A DNA stretch of 64,000 bases from Synechococcus sp. PCC 7335 (GCF_000155595.1 NZ_DS989904.1:1023354-1087353); one strand, 5' to 3'; counted from the stretch's first letter, positions 26,181 to 35,306 are shown. Notes: generated by a model not told the origin, from the sequence alone. Numbers and translations are program-made.

Positions 26181-27101
26181 TTACGCTTCTAGGTTCTCTT
26201 TAGGGGTCTGTAAGACGGTTCGTAATCCAAGCAAGATTAACAGCATACTTAGTATCATCCAAGGCGTAATGGGTTCGGCAAAGAACAGCCAAGCGAGTAA
26301 AGCAACCCAAACAGGTACGCCGCTATAGACGATACTAGTAGACTTGGTAGGTCCGATGCGTTGGGTACTAATTGTGAACAGTAAGTAGCCAATACCAGAA
26401 GCTCCAATCCCCATGTACACTACGCCTAAAAGGGCAGGCAGAGAGAGCGTAGGGAAACCAGTTACTTTCAACTCTAATGGGATCAAAAGAAAGAGCTGGG
26501 CAACGCCAAAAAGTGCACCGTAGTAGCTCATTGCTAGCCCGCTATAGCGCTTGCCAAGGTGGCGTAGCAAAATGGAATAGCAGGCCCAGCAAAGAACAGC
26601 ACACAGCATCAGTAAGTCGCCCCGGTTGAACTGAAGCTGAAGTAGCGCCGTGAGGTTGGCATCAGTCAGTAAGATCAGGACGCCAAGAATAGCGATCGTA
26701 CCTCCGATATAGTTTCTTACCAAGAGTGTCTCTTTCAAGATCACCGCTGCCAAAAAGCCCGTAACCACTGGATTAAATGCGTTGATGATGGCCGAATTCG
26801 CCACTGCCGTGTAGCGCAAGCTAGAAAAGAAAAAGAAGTGGTAGCCGACAACGCCAGTACTCCCTAGTAAGCATAAACAAATCTTGTCGGCAACAGACGC
26901 CGTGGAGAGCCGTAGACTAGTCTCTTGGCTTCGCCATACCAACACGGCCAAAAACGCGCTGGCAACCACATAGCGCAGCAGCGTAATCAACAGCGGTCCC
27001 ATTTCATCAGTTGTGTACTTACCAGCAACAAAGCTACCGGCAAATAGTAAGCTAGTCAGGACTGCCAGTGAGCTTTGAGCCCATACGCTGTTTTTTGTCA
27101 T
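26181..27101 (-). CDS. EamA/DMT-superfamily transporter
   Basis: 306 residues with ten hydrophobic segments in two five-helix EamA repeats; the first starts almost at the N-terminus (SSLAVLTSLLFAGSFVAGKY) and the second at about 150. Motifs R-Y at the end of helix 2 and NAFNPVVTGFLAAVIL before helix 4 are typical. These proteins export metabolites such as amino acids across the plasma membrane; the substrate cannot be read here. The start codon lies 12 bases from the divergently read HAD gene, so the two promoters must lie inside each other's coding sequence. Confidence 0.88.
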   Translation of the reverse strand: MTKNSVWAQSSLAVLTSLLFAGSFVAGKYTTDEMGPLLITLLRYVVASAFLAVLVWRSQETSLRLSTASVADKICLCLLGSTGVVGYHFFFFSSLRYTAVANSAIINAFNPVVTGFLAAVILKETLLVRNYIGGTIAILGVLILLTDANLTALLQLQFNRGDLLMLCAVLCWACYSILLRHLGKRYSGLAMSYYGALFGVAQLFLLIPLELKVTGFPTLSLPALLGVVYMGIGASGIGYLLFTISTQRIGPTKSTSIVYSGVPVWVALLAWLFFAEPITPWMILSMLLILLGLRTVLQTPKENLEA

Positions 27102-27113
27102 TCAGTCAGTCCT

Positions 27114-27902
27114 ATGAAGCCATTTGCCGTAGCCGTATTTGATATCGATGGTGTGATTAGAGATGTCGGTGGGTCTTATCGACGAGCGATCGCAGATACC
27201 GTAGAACATTACACCAATGGCCGCTATCGTCCCACCATAGAAGATATCGATCAGCTCAAAGGTGAAGGCATTTGGAACAACGACTGGAAAGCCTCAGAAG
27301 AAATGATTCATCGCTATTGCGCGCAGCAGCAGCAACCTCACTCTGGCGCTAGCTACGAAGAGATCACTAGCTACTTTCAAAAGCGCTACCGGGGTCCTGA
27401 TATCGAAGATCCCGATCAGTGGACTGGATATATCTCTAACGAACCACTACTTGTTGAAAAAAGCTATCTAGACACCCTCGCCCAATCTGGCATTCCCTAC
27501 GCTTTCTTCAGTGGCGCAACCCAAGGATCTGCAAACTTTGTACTGCAAAGGCGAATTGGTCTAATCGATCCTATTCTAGTCGCGATGGAAGATGCGCCTA
27601 GCAAGCCAGATCCAACAGGTCTAATGATGTCCGTGCAGCTTGTAGAAGCCCAGCAGCCGAGATGTAAAAATCTACCGGTTGTCTATGCGGGTGATACAAC
27701 CGCTGATATGAAAACGATTGTTGCTGCTAAACAACAGTTCCCTGAAAGAGAATGGTTAGCAATCGGAATTTTGCCACCCCACGCCCAGCAAAATTGCGAC
27801 TATCAAGCTAGCTATACCGAAAAGCTGAAAACCGCAGGCGCACTCATCGTGCTTAAAAACGTTCAGCAAATTACAGCAGAACGGCTACAAAGTCTGTTGT
27901 AG
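27114..27902 (+). CDS. HAD-superfamily phosphatase, TIGR01548 type
   Basis: 262 residues from the ATG at 27114; an upstream in-frame start at 27075 would overlap the divergent gene and adds no homology. Motif I FDIDGVIRDVGGSYRRAI (nucleophile Asp and acid Asp), a helical cap, motif II in FFSGATQGS, motif III SKPDPTGL and motif IV YAGDTTADMK. This fits the TIGR01548 group found in cyanobacteria and actinobacteria, sometimes next to histidine biosynthesis genes; no such neighbour here. A phosphatase of unknown substrate. Confidence 0.85.
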   Translation: MKPFAVAVFDIDGVIRDVGGSYRRAIADTVEHYTNGRYRPTIEDIDQLKGEGIWNNDWKASEEMIHRYCAQQQQPHSGASYEEITSYFQKRYRGPDIEDPDQWTGYISNEPLLVEKSYLDTLAQSGIPYAFFSGATQGSANFVLQRRIGLIDPILVAMEDAPSKPDPTGLMMSVQLVEAQQPRCKNLPVVYAGDTTADMKTIVAAKQQFPEREWLAIGILPPHAQQNCDYQASYTEKLKTAGALIVLKNVQQITAERLQSLL

Positions 27903-28023
27903 AAAGTGACTACGACAAAGTTGCCTACACGAATCGTTTGCTCTCCACAAGAGCTCCTCCAACGCGTCAGAATAAAGCGTCAAACAACTTCCTAAAATAT
28001 ACGTGTTGGCTTGAGGTAGATAG

Positions 28024-28986
28024 GTGGCAAAGTCAAAAAAGTTAGAACTTGCTCTAGAACAAATTAGAACAATTCAAAGACAAGAGATTTTGGCTAAAGA
28101 TGATGTTGTTGTATTACAACGGATTCTTAAGGGTAGGCAAGTGATCGCATTCCTTCCGACAACCAAACTCATCGTCCGCCACAGTCTCATCCAGCTAATC
28201 CCTGATCTGATCTCGGCTTTCCAAAAGCTACTCGATAAAGGTGCAAAAGCAGACCCCGGCTGCAAGGCAAAATGGGCGATCGCAAACGCCCTTTACCAGT
28301 TAGAAAAACCCAATACCGATCTCTTTTTATCTGGCATCCGCTACACGCAGCCAGAGCCTGTCTATGGTGGCACTATCGATACTGCCCCACCGCTACGAAG
28401 CTTGTGTGCTTTGGGTCTAGTCCAAGCAAACTATCCCTACGTGCTCAACGAACTTGCAGACTTACTGGCCGATGATGAACATGACGCTAGGGCTGGGGCC
28501 GCTCGTGCAATTGGCTACAGTCAAAATCCGGCGGGTGTTCCGTTGCTACGGCTAAAGGTTCACATTGGCGATTATGAGCCGCAGGTAATGTCTGAATGCT
28601 TTGTGGCGCTGCTGAAGCTTTCGAGCGATCAGTCTCCCATAGTGCTCGAGAAATTAGCGTCTGGTAGTGAGGCGGAACAAGAGCTAGCGGCGATCGCATT
28701 AGGAGAAGCCCGTATCTCTGAGGCCTTTGGCGCGATCAAGCGTCAGTGGCAGAGAACCCGCACCGCTGAACTGCGTAGCCACTTTTTGCTGGCGATCGCA
28801 ACACTAAGAACAGAAGAGGCGATCGCGTTTTTAATGTCATTACTAGAGCGCGGTAATCCTCAAGATGCTATGGACGCGCTCACCGCTTTGGAAATCTATC
28901 GCGGCACTACAGATATCTGGCATCAAACCAAACGAAAAATCGAGATTAGAGGCGAGGACGACTTAATAGCCAAACTCAAGCGATAG
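28024..28986 (+). CDS. HEAT-repeat protein
   Basis: 320 residues from a GTG. The body is made of helical HEAT-like repeats, clearest in AGAARAIGYSQNPAGVPLL and AAIALGEARISEAFGAI, with the N-terminal part (residues 1-60) basic and coiled. Similar proteins in cyanobacteria include phycobilin lyases of the PBS-lyase HEAT family, but the E/F lyase signature regions are not apparent, so a lyase role is only a possibility. A terminator hairpin lies about 80 bases after the stop. Confidence 0.75.
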   Translation: MAKSKKLELALEQIRTIQRQEILAKDDVVVLQRILKGRQVIAFLPTTKLIVRHSLIQLIPDLISAFQKLLDKGAKADPGCKAKWAIANALYQLEKPNTDLFLSGIRYTQPEPVYGGTIDTAPPLRSLCALGLVQANYPYVLNELADLLADDEHDARAGAARAIGYSQNPAGVPLLRLKVHIGDYEPQVMSECFVALLKLSSDQSPIVLEKLASGSEAEQELAAIALGEARISEAFGAIKRQWQRTRTAELRSHFLLAIATLRTEEAIAFLMSLLERGNPQDAMDALTALEIYRGTTDIWHQTKRKIEIRGEDDLIAKLKR

Positions 28987-29066
28987 GACAAACGTTGCAA
29001 ATGCTTTTAGTGTTTGGGATGTCGAGTGCCCCGATACCTTAGAACACTTGATAATCAAGTTGTCTG

Positions 29067-29084
29067 CTGTCATACGACAGTTTT
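29067..29084 (+). terminator. Intrinsic terminator after the HEAT-repeat gene
   Basis: CTGTC (29067-29071) pairs with GACAG (29076-29080) around ATAC, followed by TTTT. The stem is short, so strength is moderate. Confidence 0.55.
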
Positions 29085-29118
29085 AGTCGATGAGCCTGTT
29101 ATAAGTAACTCCACGAAG

Positions 29119-30228
29119 CTATGACAGAGAATCTAGCTTTACTTTAGGAAACAAAGGCCATTCTTCCAAAGAGTTGACAGATCTAACAATATGCATCCCT
29201 GCTTGATGGAAGTTCTCATAGGTTTCATTAGCCAAGTCAGTAAAGTCAACCACACCGGGGACGACAACAGGTGAAGTGCAATCTTCTAGCAAATAAACTT
29301 TTTGGGCTAGGGCTGGGTCACGACTTTTGATTTCTTCGAGCAGATCGCTGACGGTCCAGGCGACACAGTGACTTTTGGCCTGGCCAGCGATGATGACAGC
29401 ATCAAATTCAAGTAGATGCTGAATTAATTGATTGTTTTTCTCGGCGATCGCTTCTCCTCTATCATCCGTCAGCACTTCAGGGCTCAAAACAGAATAGTTC
29501 TCAGTTAGTGGGTTATCGCCCTTGGCTTCAAACTGGGTAGGATGAGCGCGCACCATACTGTGAAAGAAACAGGCTTCTTCAAAGGCAGGAACTAGTGCAT
29601 GGCCAATTCCTCCTAACATAGAGTGATAGGGCCAGATAGTCAGAGGATACTTGCCGCGATCGCTTAGCTCTTGAACATAGTGATAGGCAAAAGCAGTCGC
29701 GTCCGGTCCTAGATTGTCTGACTGTCTATCAGCTTGCCAGCGAGACAAATCTTTAGCTATCGCAGGGTTCACTTGCCATTTCTTCTGTTTCACGTCATCG
29801 AACGAAATCATCGTCATCGGCGTGGGGTGCTCGCCTGCCTGGTTTACCCAGAAAACAGGATGAAAAATCTGAACAGCATTGTGAGTATCCATTGTTGGAA
29901 TAATCTCTGTGATCGTGCCTAGATTACGGTACACGAATTCACAAAGTCGACGGGTATCTTCTACAGCACCCATGCCAGAGCGGCCACCCACAAAAAGCTC
30001 AAACCCGGGTTGACAGAAAGTGTTTTGAACATCAATTGCCAGCAGACAAACGCAAGCAGTGTCCATATGCGCAGCAGTGACGTTGTGAGCCTGACGATAG
30101 GCGATCGCATCTGCTGCCCGCTGTTGGTAGGGGACACGCCAGATTTGACTAATGGTTTTTGAATTGAAGAATGCGGGAATCGGGAAGTTCATGCTAGAGA
30201 ATAGGAATAAGATCGGGCGAGCGATCAC
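29119..30228 (-). CDS. Isochorismatase-fold cysteine hydrolase (nicotinamidase-like)
   Basis: 369 residues from a GTG; an in-frame ATG at 30190-30192 (MNFPIPAFF) is an equal candidate and would give 357. Core strand LLAIDVQNTFCQPG holds the catalytic Asp; VIIAGQAKSHCVAWTVSDLLEE holds the nucleophile cysteine (quoted in part as GQAKSHCVAWTV); the lysine should lie in the central region. Longer than bacterial PncA (about 200), with an insertion between these motifs and an N-terminal extension; large relatives occur in cyanobacteria. Substrate may be nicotinamide or another amide. A remnant of the NAD regulator NrtR lies just upstream on the other strand, which favours NAD salvage, but this is contextual. 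Confidence 0.78.
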   Translation of the reverse strand: MIARPILFLFSSMNFPIPAFFNSKTISQIWRVPYQQRAADAIAYRQAHNVTAAHMDTACVCLLAIDVQNTFCQPGFELFVGGRSGMGAVEDTRRLCEFVYRNLGTITEIIPTMDTHNAVQIFHPVFWVNQAGEHPTPMTMISFDDVKQKKWQVNPAIAKDLSRWQADRQSDNLGPDATAFAYHYVQELSDRGKYPLTIWPYHSMLGGIGHALVPAFEEACFFHSMVRAHPTQFEAKGDNPLTENYSVLSPEVLTDDRGEAIAEKNNQLIQHLLEFDAVIIAGQAKSHCVAWTVSDLLEEIKSRDPALAQKVYLLEDCTSPVVVPGVVDFTDLANETYENFHQAGMHIVRSVNSLEEWPLFPKVKLDSLS

Positions 30229-30386
30229 AGACGCTCAAAGTCATCTCTCGCAGCGGCTGGTCTAATCTGTGCAGGCATTCTTAGCTGAATCACATTCAGC
30301 CCGCCGCCGTAGAAAGCCCTGGCAAGACTATTTGTAGTTGCCACCATTGTATCGGGGTCTCCATCTAAAGCGATCGCATCGTAGAT

Positions 30387-30678
30387 AGCATTTTTCCAAG
30401 TCAGATCTTGGACGATGCGATCGCTCGGCTTAAAATCAAGATCCGCTATAAGCCAATCGGGTTTGAACTCTTGCCAAGAACATTTACGCAAGAACGTTTG
30501 CTCTCGCAATTACAACAGATATACGAACAGATTTTAGAAAGAGATTTGGACAAGAGAAACTTTCGCGCCAAATTGTTGAAAATGGAACTGTTGATTAACA
30601 CAAGCGAAAATAGGCGTAGCTCACAGAGTTGTGAAGCTATACCGATTCAATGCAGCTAACTATCAGCCACTTCAATAA
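30387..30678 (+). pseudogene. Remnant of an NrtR-type Nudix/winged-helix regulator (C-terminal part, frameshifted)
   Basis: Translated from about 30387, the plus strand reads [20 protein letters not shown], then [20 protein letters not shown] and [17 protein letters not shown]. This is the winged-helix region of NrtR, the ADP-ribose-sensing repressor of NAD biosynthesis genes. A one-base frame change near 30604-30612 is needed to continue into [20 protein letters not shown] and a stop at 30676-30678, the normal NrtR tail. An in-frame stop at 30366-30368 and the absence of any Nudix domain upstream show the N-terminal two thirds are gone. It therefore cannot make a working regulator. purK follows. 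Confidence 0.8.
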
Positions 30679-30777
30679 AAGAGGTTTAACTTCGAACTAT
30701 AGAACGAGAAATTGTCGAAAAACTCCGTACTATTTACCACGTACTATTTAAAGGTAGCCGCAGCAGAAGGAGTAGCC

Positions 30778-31959
30778 ATGACGGATGAATATCAGCAGGT
30801 AAATCGTGTTGGTGTCATAGGGGGCGGTCAACTCGCCTGGATGATGGCGGCTGGCGCTAGGGCGCTGAATATCGCGCTGCATGTTCAGACGCCCAGCAAT
30901 GAGGATCCGGCGGTCAAGATCGCACAGACTGCCCTAATTGGTGAAGTTGACGATGCAGCGGTGACCGCTCAGCTAGCTAAGCAGTGCGACGTCATCACCT
31001 TCGAAAACGAATTTATCGACTTATCAGCGCTACGCCAGATCGAAGGTCAAATATACAAAGCCGAAACTTTGTTTGCACCTTCTCTCGATGCGCTCTCACC
31101 ACTATTAGATAAGTACGAGCAGCGACTGTATTGCGATCGCCTCAATCTGCCCTCACTTCCTTTCACTACGTTAGAAAGCAAGACTGAATTATCTAGCCTA
31201 GCCGAAAAAGTCGCCTCACTTGGTTTGCCTTTAGTTCTTAAAACTCGCAGACACGGGTACGACGGACAGGGCACTTTTATTCTCAAAACGCTAGCAGATG
31301 TGGAGGCTACTTGGGAAAAGCTAGGCTATCAACCTGTGCTGCTCGAAGCCTTTGTTGAGTTTGAAAAAGAACTCGCGGTGATGGTAGCTAGGAGCGCGTC
31401 AGGAGAAGTAGCCGTGTATCCAGTGGTAGAAACTGAGCAAATTGACCAGGTCTGTCGTCGGGTGATCGTGCCCGCTCGGGTCGGGCCAGAAATTGATGAT
31501 CAAGTGCGGGCGATCGCAACTACCTTGATCACCCATCTAGACTTCGTTGGCGTCCTCGGTATAGAGCTATTCTTAAGCGCTCAAGGTAAAGTCACCATTA
31601 ATGAAGTCGCCCCCCGAACTCATAACTCTGGCCATTACACGCTAGACGCCTGCATCACGTCCCAATTCGAGCAACAGCTTAGGGCCGTTTCCAACCGCCC
31701 ATTAGGATCTACCGACTTGAAGAAGCTCGGTGCAATCATGGTCAATCTTCTAGGTACGGACTCTACAACTAGCGGCTATCAAAATCAATGCAAGGCACTA
31801 TCAGAGATTCCTGATGCCCATGTCTACTGGTATGGAAAAAAGCGATCGCGCCTAGGACGAAAGATGGGACATGTAACCATTTTGACAGACAGCCCAAGCG
31901 ACGATAAGGCAATAGCTGAGACGATTAAAGCCGTCGAAGAACTTTGGTATCGCTCATGA
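30778..31959 (+). CDS. purK: N5-carboxyaminoimidazole ribonucleotide synthase
   Basis: 393 residues from the ATG at 30778, chosen for the AGAAGGAG ribosome site; a longer frame from 30712 lacks one. PurK converts AIR, bicarbonate and ATP to N5-CAIR in purine synthesis. It has the VGVIGGGQLAWMMA nucleotide-binding front, the ATP-grasp core with KTRRHGYDGQGTF, EAFVEFEKELAVMVAR, and NEVAPRTHNSGHYTLDAC. Downstream is a probable 6S RNA gene, a purK neighbour known in other cyanobacteria. Confidence 0.96.
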   Translation: MTDEYQQVNRVGVIGGGQLAWMMAAGARALNIALHVQTPSNEDPAVKIAQTALIGEVDDAAVTAQLAKQCDVITFENEFIDLSALRQIEGQIYKAETLFAPSLDALSPLLDKYEQRLYCDRLNLPSLPFTTLESKTELSSLAEKVASLGLPLVLKTRRHGYDGQGTFILKTLADVEATWEKLGYQPVLLEAFVEFEKELAVMVARSASGEVAVYPVVETEQIDQVCRRVIVPARVGPEIDDQVRAIATTLITHLDFVGVLGIELFLSAQGKVTINEVAPRTHNSGHYTLDACITSQFEQQLRAVSNRPLGSTDLKKLGAIMVNLLGTDSTTSGYQNQCKALSEIPDAHVYWYGKKRSRLGRKMGHVTILTDSPSDDKAIAETIKAVEELWYRS

Positions 31960-32119
31960 TATAAACTTCTATGACTTTTGAAAATCTGATTGATAGGGTG
32001 AATAACCGTCACGCTTCTGTATAGATTTGCCCTTGTCGAACTGAGGAAACAGTTCGCTATGATAGGCTCATGTTCGGCTACGGCGTTGGTGACTGCCAAC
32101 AATGTTTTCTGATCTATGT

Positions 32120-32310
32120 TTTTCATTCGTAGGGTATCGAGATGCCTGAGGCGGCAGTATACCGAGCTTGTCCTAATAGGGCTTGTACTCGGAAACTATA
32201 AGCCTACAGCCGAGATTCCCACCTGGTCACCCCAGGTCAAAAACTGAGGTAAGACGGCGCTGCGGTCGAACTAACTAAGATCCTTTCCTTCGGGTAAGGA
32301 TTTTTGCTTT
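32120..32310 (+). ncRNA. ssaA: Probable 6S RNA (ssaA/ssrS), approximate ends
   Basis: Placed by position and fold. In cyanobacteria the 6S RNA gene is known downstream of purK, as here. Bases GGC-TATA-CGAG near 32151-32165 can pair with CTCG-TATA-GCC near 32188-32204 to give an apical stem; the 3' side then holds a small hairpin ACCTGG/CCAGGT at 32221-32236, like the one in the 3' strand of the 6S central bubble. The outer closing stem is only partly convincing by eye. A strong terminator (about 32279-32310) closes the region. 6S RNA binds RNA polymerase holoenzyme by mimicking an open promoter. Ends are approximate. Confidence 0.55.
32279..32310 (+). terminator. Intrinsic terminator
   Basis: GATCCTTTCC-TTCG-GGTAAGGAT (one mismatch, UUCG tetraloop) followed by TTTTTGCTTTTT. 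A clear plus-strand terminator for purK and/or the 6S RNA. Confidence 0.85.
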
Positions 32311-32758
32311 TTAAAGCGGCTTCCAATAGGCTCTTCAAAGTGGAGACTTCAAGCTTGGTCGCAGCTAATGCGACGATGTTGTGCGGATGGTCACCCTACA
32401 GCTAGCTAAGTTTTCAACGTCTACTAACGCTTCTCTATATACCCCTCAATACCCCTTACTTTGTAGCTGCCTCTAGTTCATAGCGAGCAACTGAATCAAA
32501 TAACAAGGCTAAGTAAAAGAGAATAAATCTCAAAAAAGGCTAGATTGTAGATTGTGAGATAGGTACTAGACCTTGCTTACCATTACCGTTGCTGCTTGCC
32601 ATTGCTTTCACCATCTAAAGAGCTACAGGTCGGAAAGTATTTTCAGCACAAAACATTTCTACCCCTCCTACCTGACCTAGCACATAGGCTAGACATCACC
32701 TCACGAATTTCACAGATCCTGACGCATAGTCAATACTCCATACTCCTACCTGGCCCCC
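32311..32758. other. Intergenic stretch before the M16-like gene
   Basis: No gene or structured RNA recognised. Presumably contains the promoter of the M16-like/hydrolase gene pair. Confidence 0.4.
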
Positions 32759-34030
32759 GTGACCTCTATCTCGACCAAACAGTCCGCTACCGTCCGAACC
32801 CAGCTTGCCAACGGTCTTACCGTCATCGCTATTGAAAATCCGATTGCAGACATCGTTGCGGCTCATTTCTTTATTCGCGCTGGTCACGTCTACGAAACGT
32901 CTACAAATTCAGGCATCTTCGATCTACTTGCTGCTGTACTAACTAAGGGTACTCATCATAGAAACGCGTTAGATATCGCTGAGACTGTTGAATCTATTGG
33001 TGCAGGCTTTGGTGCAGATGTCTCGTCTGACTACAGCACCATCAGCCTCAAGACTGTCTCGTCTGATTTTGAAACCGTGCTTGCCCTTGCAGCCGAAGTG
33101 ATCAGATTGCCTAGTTTTCCAGACTCAGAAATAGAACTAGAACGCTGCCTGATTCTACAAAGTCTTAGATCGATGAAGGAGCAGCCTTTCAACGTGGCTT
33201 ACAACCAGCTACGAGAGGCACTCTATAAAGGTCATCCATACGGCCATACCCATGCCCAAACCGAAAGCTGCGTTGAGTCATTTACCAAAGCCGATCTGCT
33301 TGCTGCTCATCAGCAATACTTTCGCCCAGACAATATGGTGGTCACTGTCGTCGGCCGCCAGTCGCCTACACTCACGCTCAAACTAATCGAGCAGTACTTC
33401 GGCGACTGGCGATCGCCTAACCACTCACTGCCACAGCTACAATTTCCACCCGTATCAGTAGCCGCTCAGAAAATTGTCACTGTACAAAATACAAATCAAG
33501 CTTTTGTGATTCTAGGACACTTGGCTGGTTCAGTGAACAGCCTAGACTACGCTGCTCTTAAAATCATCAGTACCTATCTAGGGAATGGACTCTCTAGTCG
33601 CCTGTTCGTTGAACTACGTGAAAAGAAGGGTTTAGCTTATGATGTCTCCGCATTCTATCCCACTCGTTTGGGGACATCGCAGTTTATTGCATACATTGGC
33701 ACCGCACCTGAAAACGTTCCAGTAGCGCTATCTGAGCTGCGTAGCGAACTAGCCCGTATGACAACGACTCCGCTGACTGCTGAAGAGCTACAAGTAGCGA
33801 AGAACAAAATACTGGGTCAGTACGCTCTTGGTAAACAGACGAATAGTCAGATTGCCCAAACCCTAGGGTGGTATGAAGTCTTGGGATTAGGAATAGGATT
33901 TGATGACTACTTTCAGCAGCAAATCGCTGCTGTTACGATCGCAGATGTCCTAGTCGCTGCCCAACGCTGCTTAGTCAATCAAGTACTCTCTGTGCTTGGA
34001 CCTGCTGATGCTATCGAGTCTCTACGCTAA
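32759..34030 (+). CDS. M16-family peptidase homologue without the zinc motif
   Basis: 423 residues from a GTG. The fold is that of the pitrilysin/MPP family: LANGLTVIAIENPIADIVAA at the front, and in the second half KGLAYDVSAFYPTRLGTSQF with the R/Y region that serves the partner's active site. The zinc motif HxxEH should follow NSGIFDLLAAVL but no such His/Glu are there. It is thus the non-catalytic partner type; in many cyanobacteria an active M16 protein is encoded beside it, but not in this window. The stop codon touches the start of the next gene. Likely subunit of an M16 heterodimer in the cytoplasm or periplasm (no signal peptide visible). Confidence 0.85.
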   Translation: MTSISTKQSATVRTQLANGLTVIAIENPIADIVAAHFFIRAGHVYETSTNSGIFDLLAAVLTKGTHHRNALDIAETVESIGAGFGADVSSDYSTISLKTVSSDFETVLALAAEVIRLPSFPDSEIELERCLILQSLRSMKEQPFNVAYNQLREALYKGHPYGHTHAQTESCVESFTKADLLAAHQQYFRPDNMVVTVVGRQSPTLTLKLIEQYFGDWRSPNHSLPQLQFPPVSVAAQKIVTVQNTNQAFVILGHLAGSVNSLDYAALKIISTYLGNGLSSRLFVELREKKGLAYDVSAFYPTRLGTSQFIAYIGTAPENVPVALSELRSELARMTTTPLTAEELQVAKNKILGQYALGKQTNSQIAQTLGWYEVLGLGIGFDDYFQQQIAAVTIADVLVAAQRCLVNQVLSVLGPADAIESLR

Positions 34031-35029
34031 ATGTCTACTTCTCCCAGCTCTTCTTTAGGCGCTTCTTCGAACTTTTCTTCGAGTTCCTCCTCAGACTATG
34101 TTCTAGGTTCAAGTGCGCCTGTCCTTTCTACTTGGCAATGGAAAGGATTCACCATTGGCTACCAACATGCCAGACCCGATCACTCGAGTTCTAAATTAGA
34201 CCCAAAGTCAGACGGTATCGAACACCCAGCAGTGGTGATGATACATGGATTCGGAGCTTCTAGTATCCACTGGCGCAAGAATCTTCCTGATTTTGCAACT
34301 TGCTACAGCGTCTATGCAATTGATCTACTGGGCTATGGCAAGTCGGCTAAACCTACACCTGGCAAACCGCTGGACTACACCTTTGAGACTTGGGGAGAGC
34401 AAATCTTGGACTTTTGCCAGCAGGTGGTAGGGCAGTCGGCTTTCTTAGTCGCTAACTCTATCGGCTGCATTGTGGCCATGCAGACAGCTGTGCGATCGCC
34501 AGACTGGGTGCGTGGCGTGGCACTACTTGACTGCTCTTTGCGCCTGCTACATGATCGCAAACGTCAGACCCTACCGTGGTATCGCAATCTTTCGACGCCC
34601 TATATTCAAAAGGTGCTGGGCTATCGACCCTTAATCCAACTGTTTTTTAAGCAGCTCGCTAAACCTAAGTCAGTCAAGAATATTCTTCGTCAGGCCTACG
34701 GACGTAAGGATGAGGTTACAGATGAGCTGGTTTCACTGCTGCTAGAGCCTGCCTTTGATCCTGGCGCAGTGGATGTTTTTCTAGCGTTTATTCGCTATTC
34801 ACAGGGGCCTATTGCTGAAGATTTGTTGCCCCAGCTCACTTGCCCGGTACTGATCTTATGGGGGCAAGTCGACCCGTGGGAGCCGATTGAGCTAGGCCGA
34901 GCCTACGCTGACTACCCGGCTGTGGAGGAGTTTGTTGAGTTAGAAGGGATTGGCCATTGTCCCCAAGATGAAGCGCCTGAAGTGGTTAATCCGATTGTGA
35001 TGCAATGGATCGCGAAGAAGTGCCTATGA
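34031..35029 (+). CDS. Alpha/beta hydrolase
   Basis: 332 residues, ATG immediately after the preceding TAA, so translationally coupled. A Ser-rich low-complexity front (about 24 residues) precedes the fold. Motifs: IHGFGASSIHWRKNL (oxyanion region), LVANSIGCIVAM (nucleophile Ser in A-N-S-I-G), ILWGQVDPWEP (acid Asp) and GIGHCPQDEAPE (His). This is a complete catalytic triad of the cyanobacterial and plastid group of esterase/lipase-like hydrolases. Substrate unknown. Cotranscription with the M16-like gene is likely. Confidence 0.88.
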   Translation: MSTSPSSSLGASSNFSSSSSSDYVLGSSAPVLSTWQWKGFTIGYQHARPDHSSSKLDPKSDGIEHPAVVMIHGFGASSIHWRKNLPDFATCYSVYAIDLLGYGKSAKPTPGKPLDYTFETWGEQILDFCQQVVGQSAFLVANSIGCIVAMQTAVRSPDWVRGVALLDCSLRLLHDRKRQTLPWYRNLSTPYIQKVLGYRPLIQLFFKQLAKPKSVKNILRQAYGRKDEVTDELVSLLLEPAFDPGAVDVFLAFIRYSQGPIAEDLLPQLTCPVLILWGQVDPWEPIELGRAYADYPAVEEFVELEGIGHCPQDEAPEVVNPIVMQWIAKKCL

Positions 35030-35075
35030 ACCTATTGTGAAGTAGCTATGAAGGACCGATTCATGCAAAGTAGGT

Positions 35076-35111
35076 AAAAAAATATCCCTCGTCACGGCCT
35101 GACAAGGGATA
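35076..35111 (-). terminator. Strong intrinsic terminator (minus strand)
   Basis: Minus strand: 12-bp stem TATCCCTTGTCA / TGACGAGGGATA with a 5-base loop, followed by TTTTTTT. It lies 195 bases after the minus-strand membrane protein gene and also blocks read-through from the right into the hydrolase gene. Confidence 0.85.
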
Positions 35112-35306
35112 GGGGCAACAGTTAAACGCTTGTGCTGTAGATACAATGGCCCCCAGCTTTATGAAAACAAAGTAAACCTGTGCCGATTTGTTGAGTGCCA
35201 CAAAGTCTGTGGCTTTGGTCAGTTAGCTCCAAAAAGATCTCATCGGCACAGCTCAGCACAGTCTCTCTTCTATAGCGTTTGTTGTCTGGGATATCGTAAT
35301 CGATTG

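Noticed and set aside
30225-30509. 94-residue minus-strand frame ending with a GTGA overlap at the amidase-like gene
   Set aside because: Half of it is antisense to the NrtR remnant, which explains the open frame; no family recognised. The overlap could still indicate coupling, so it is not fully excluded.
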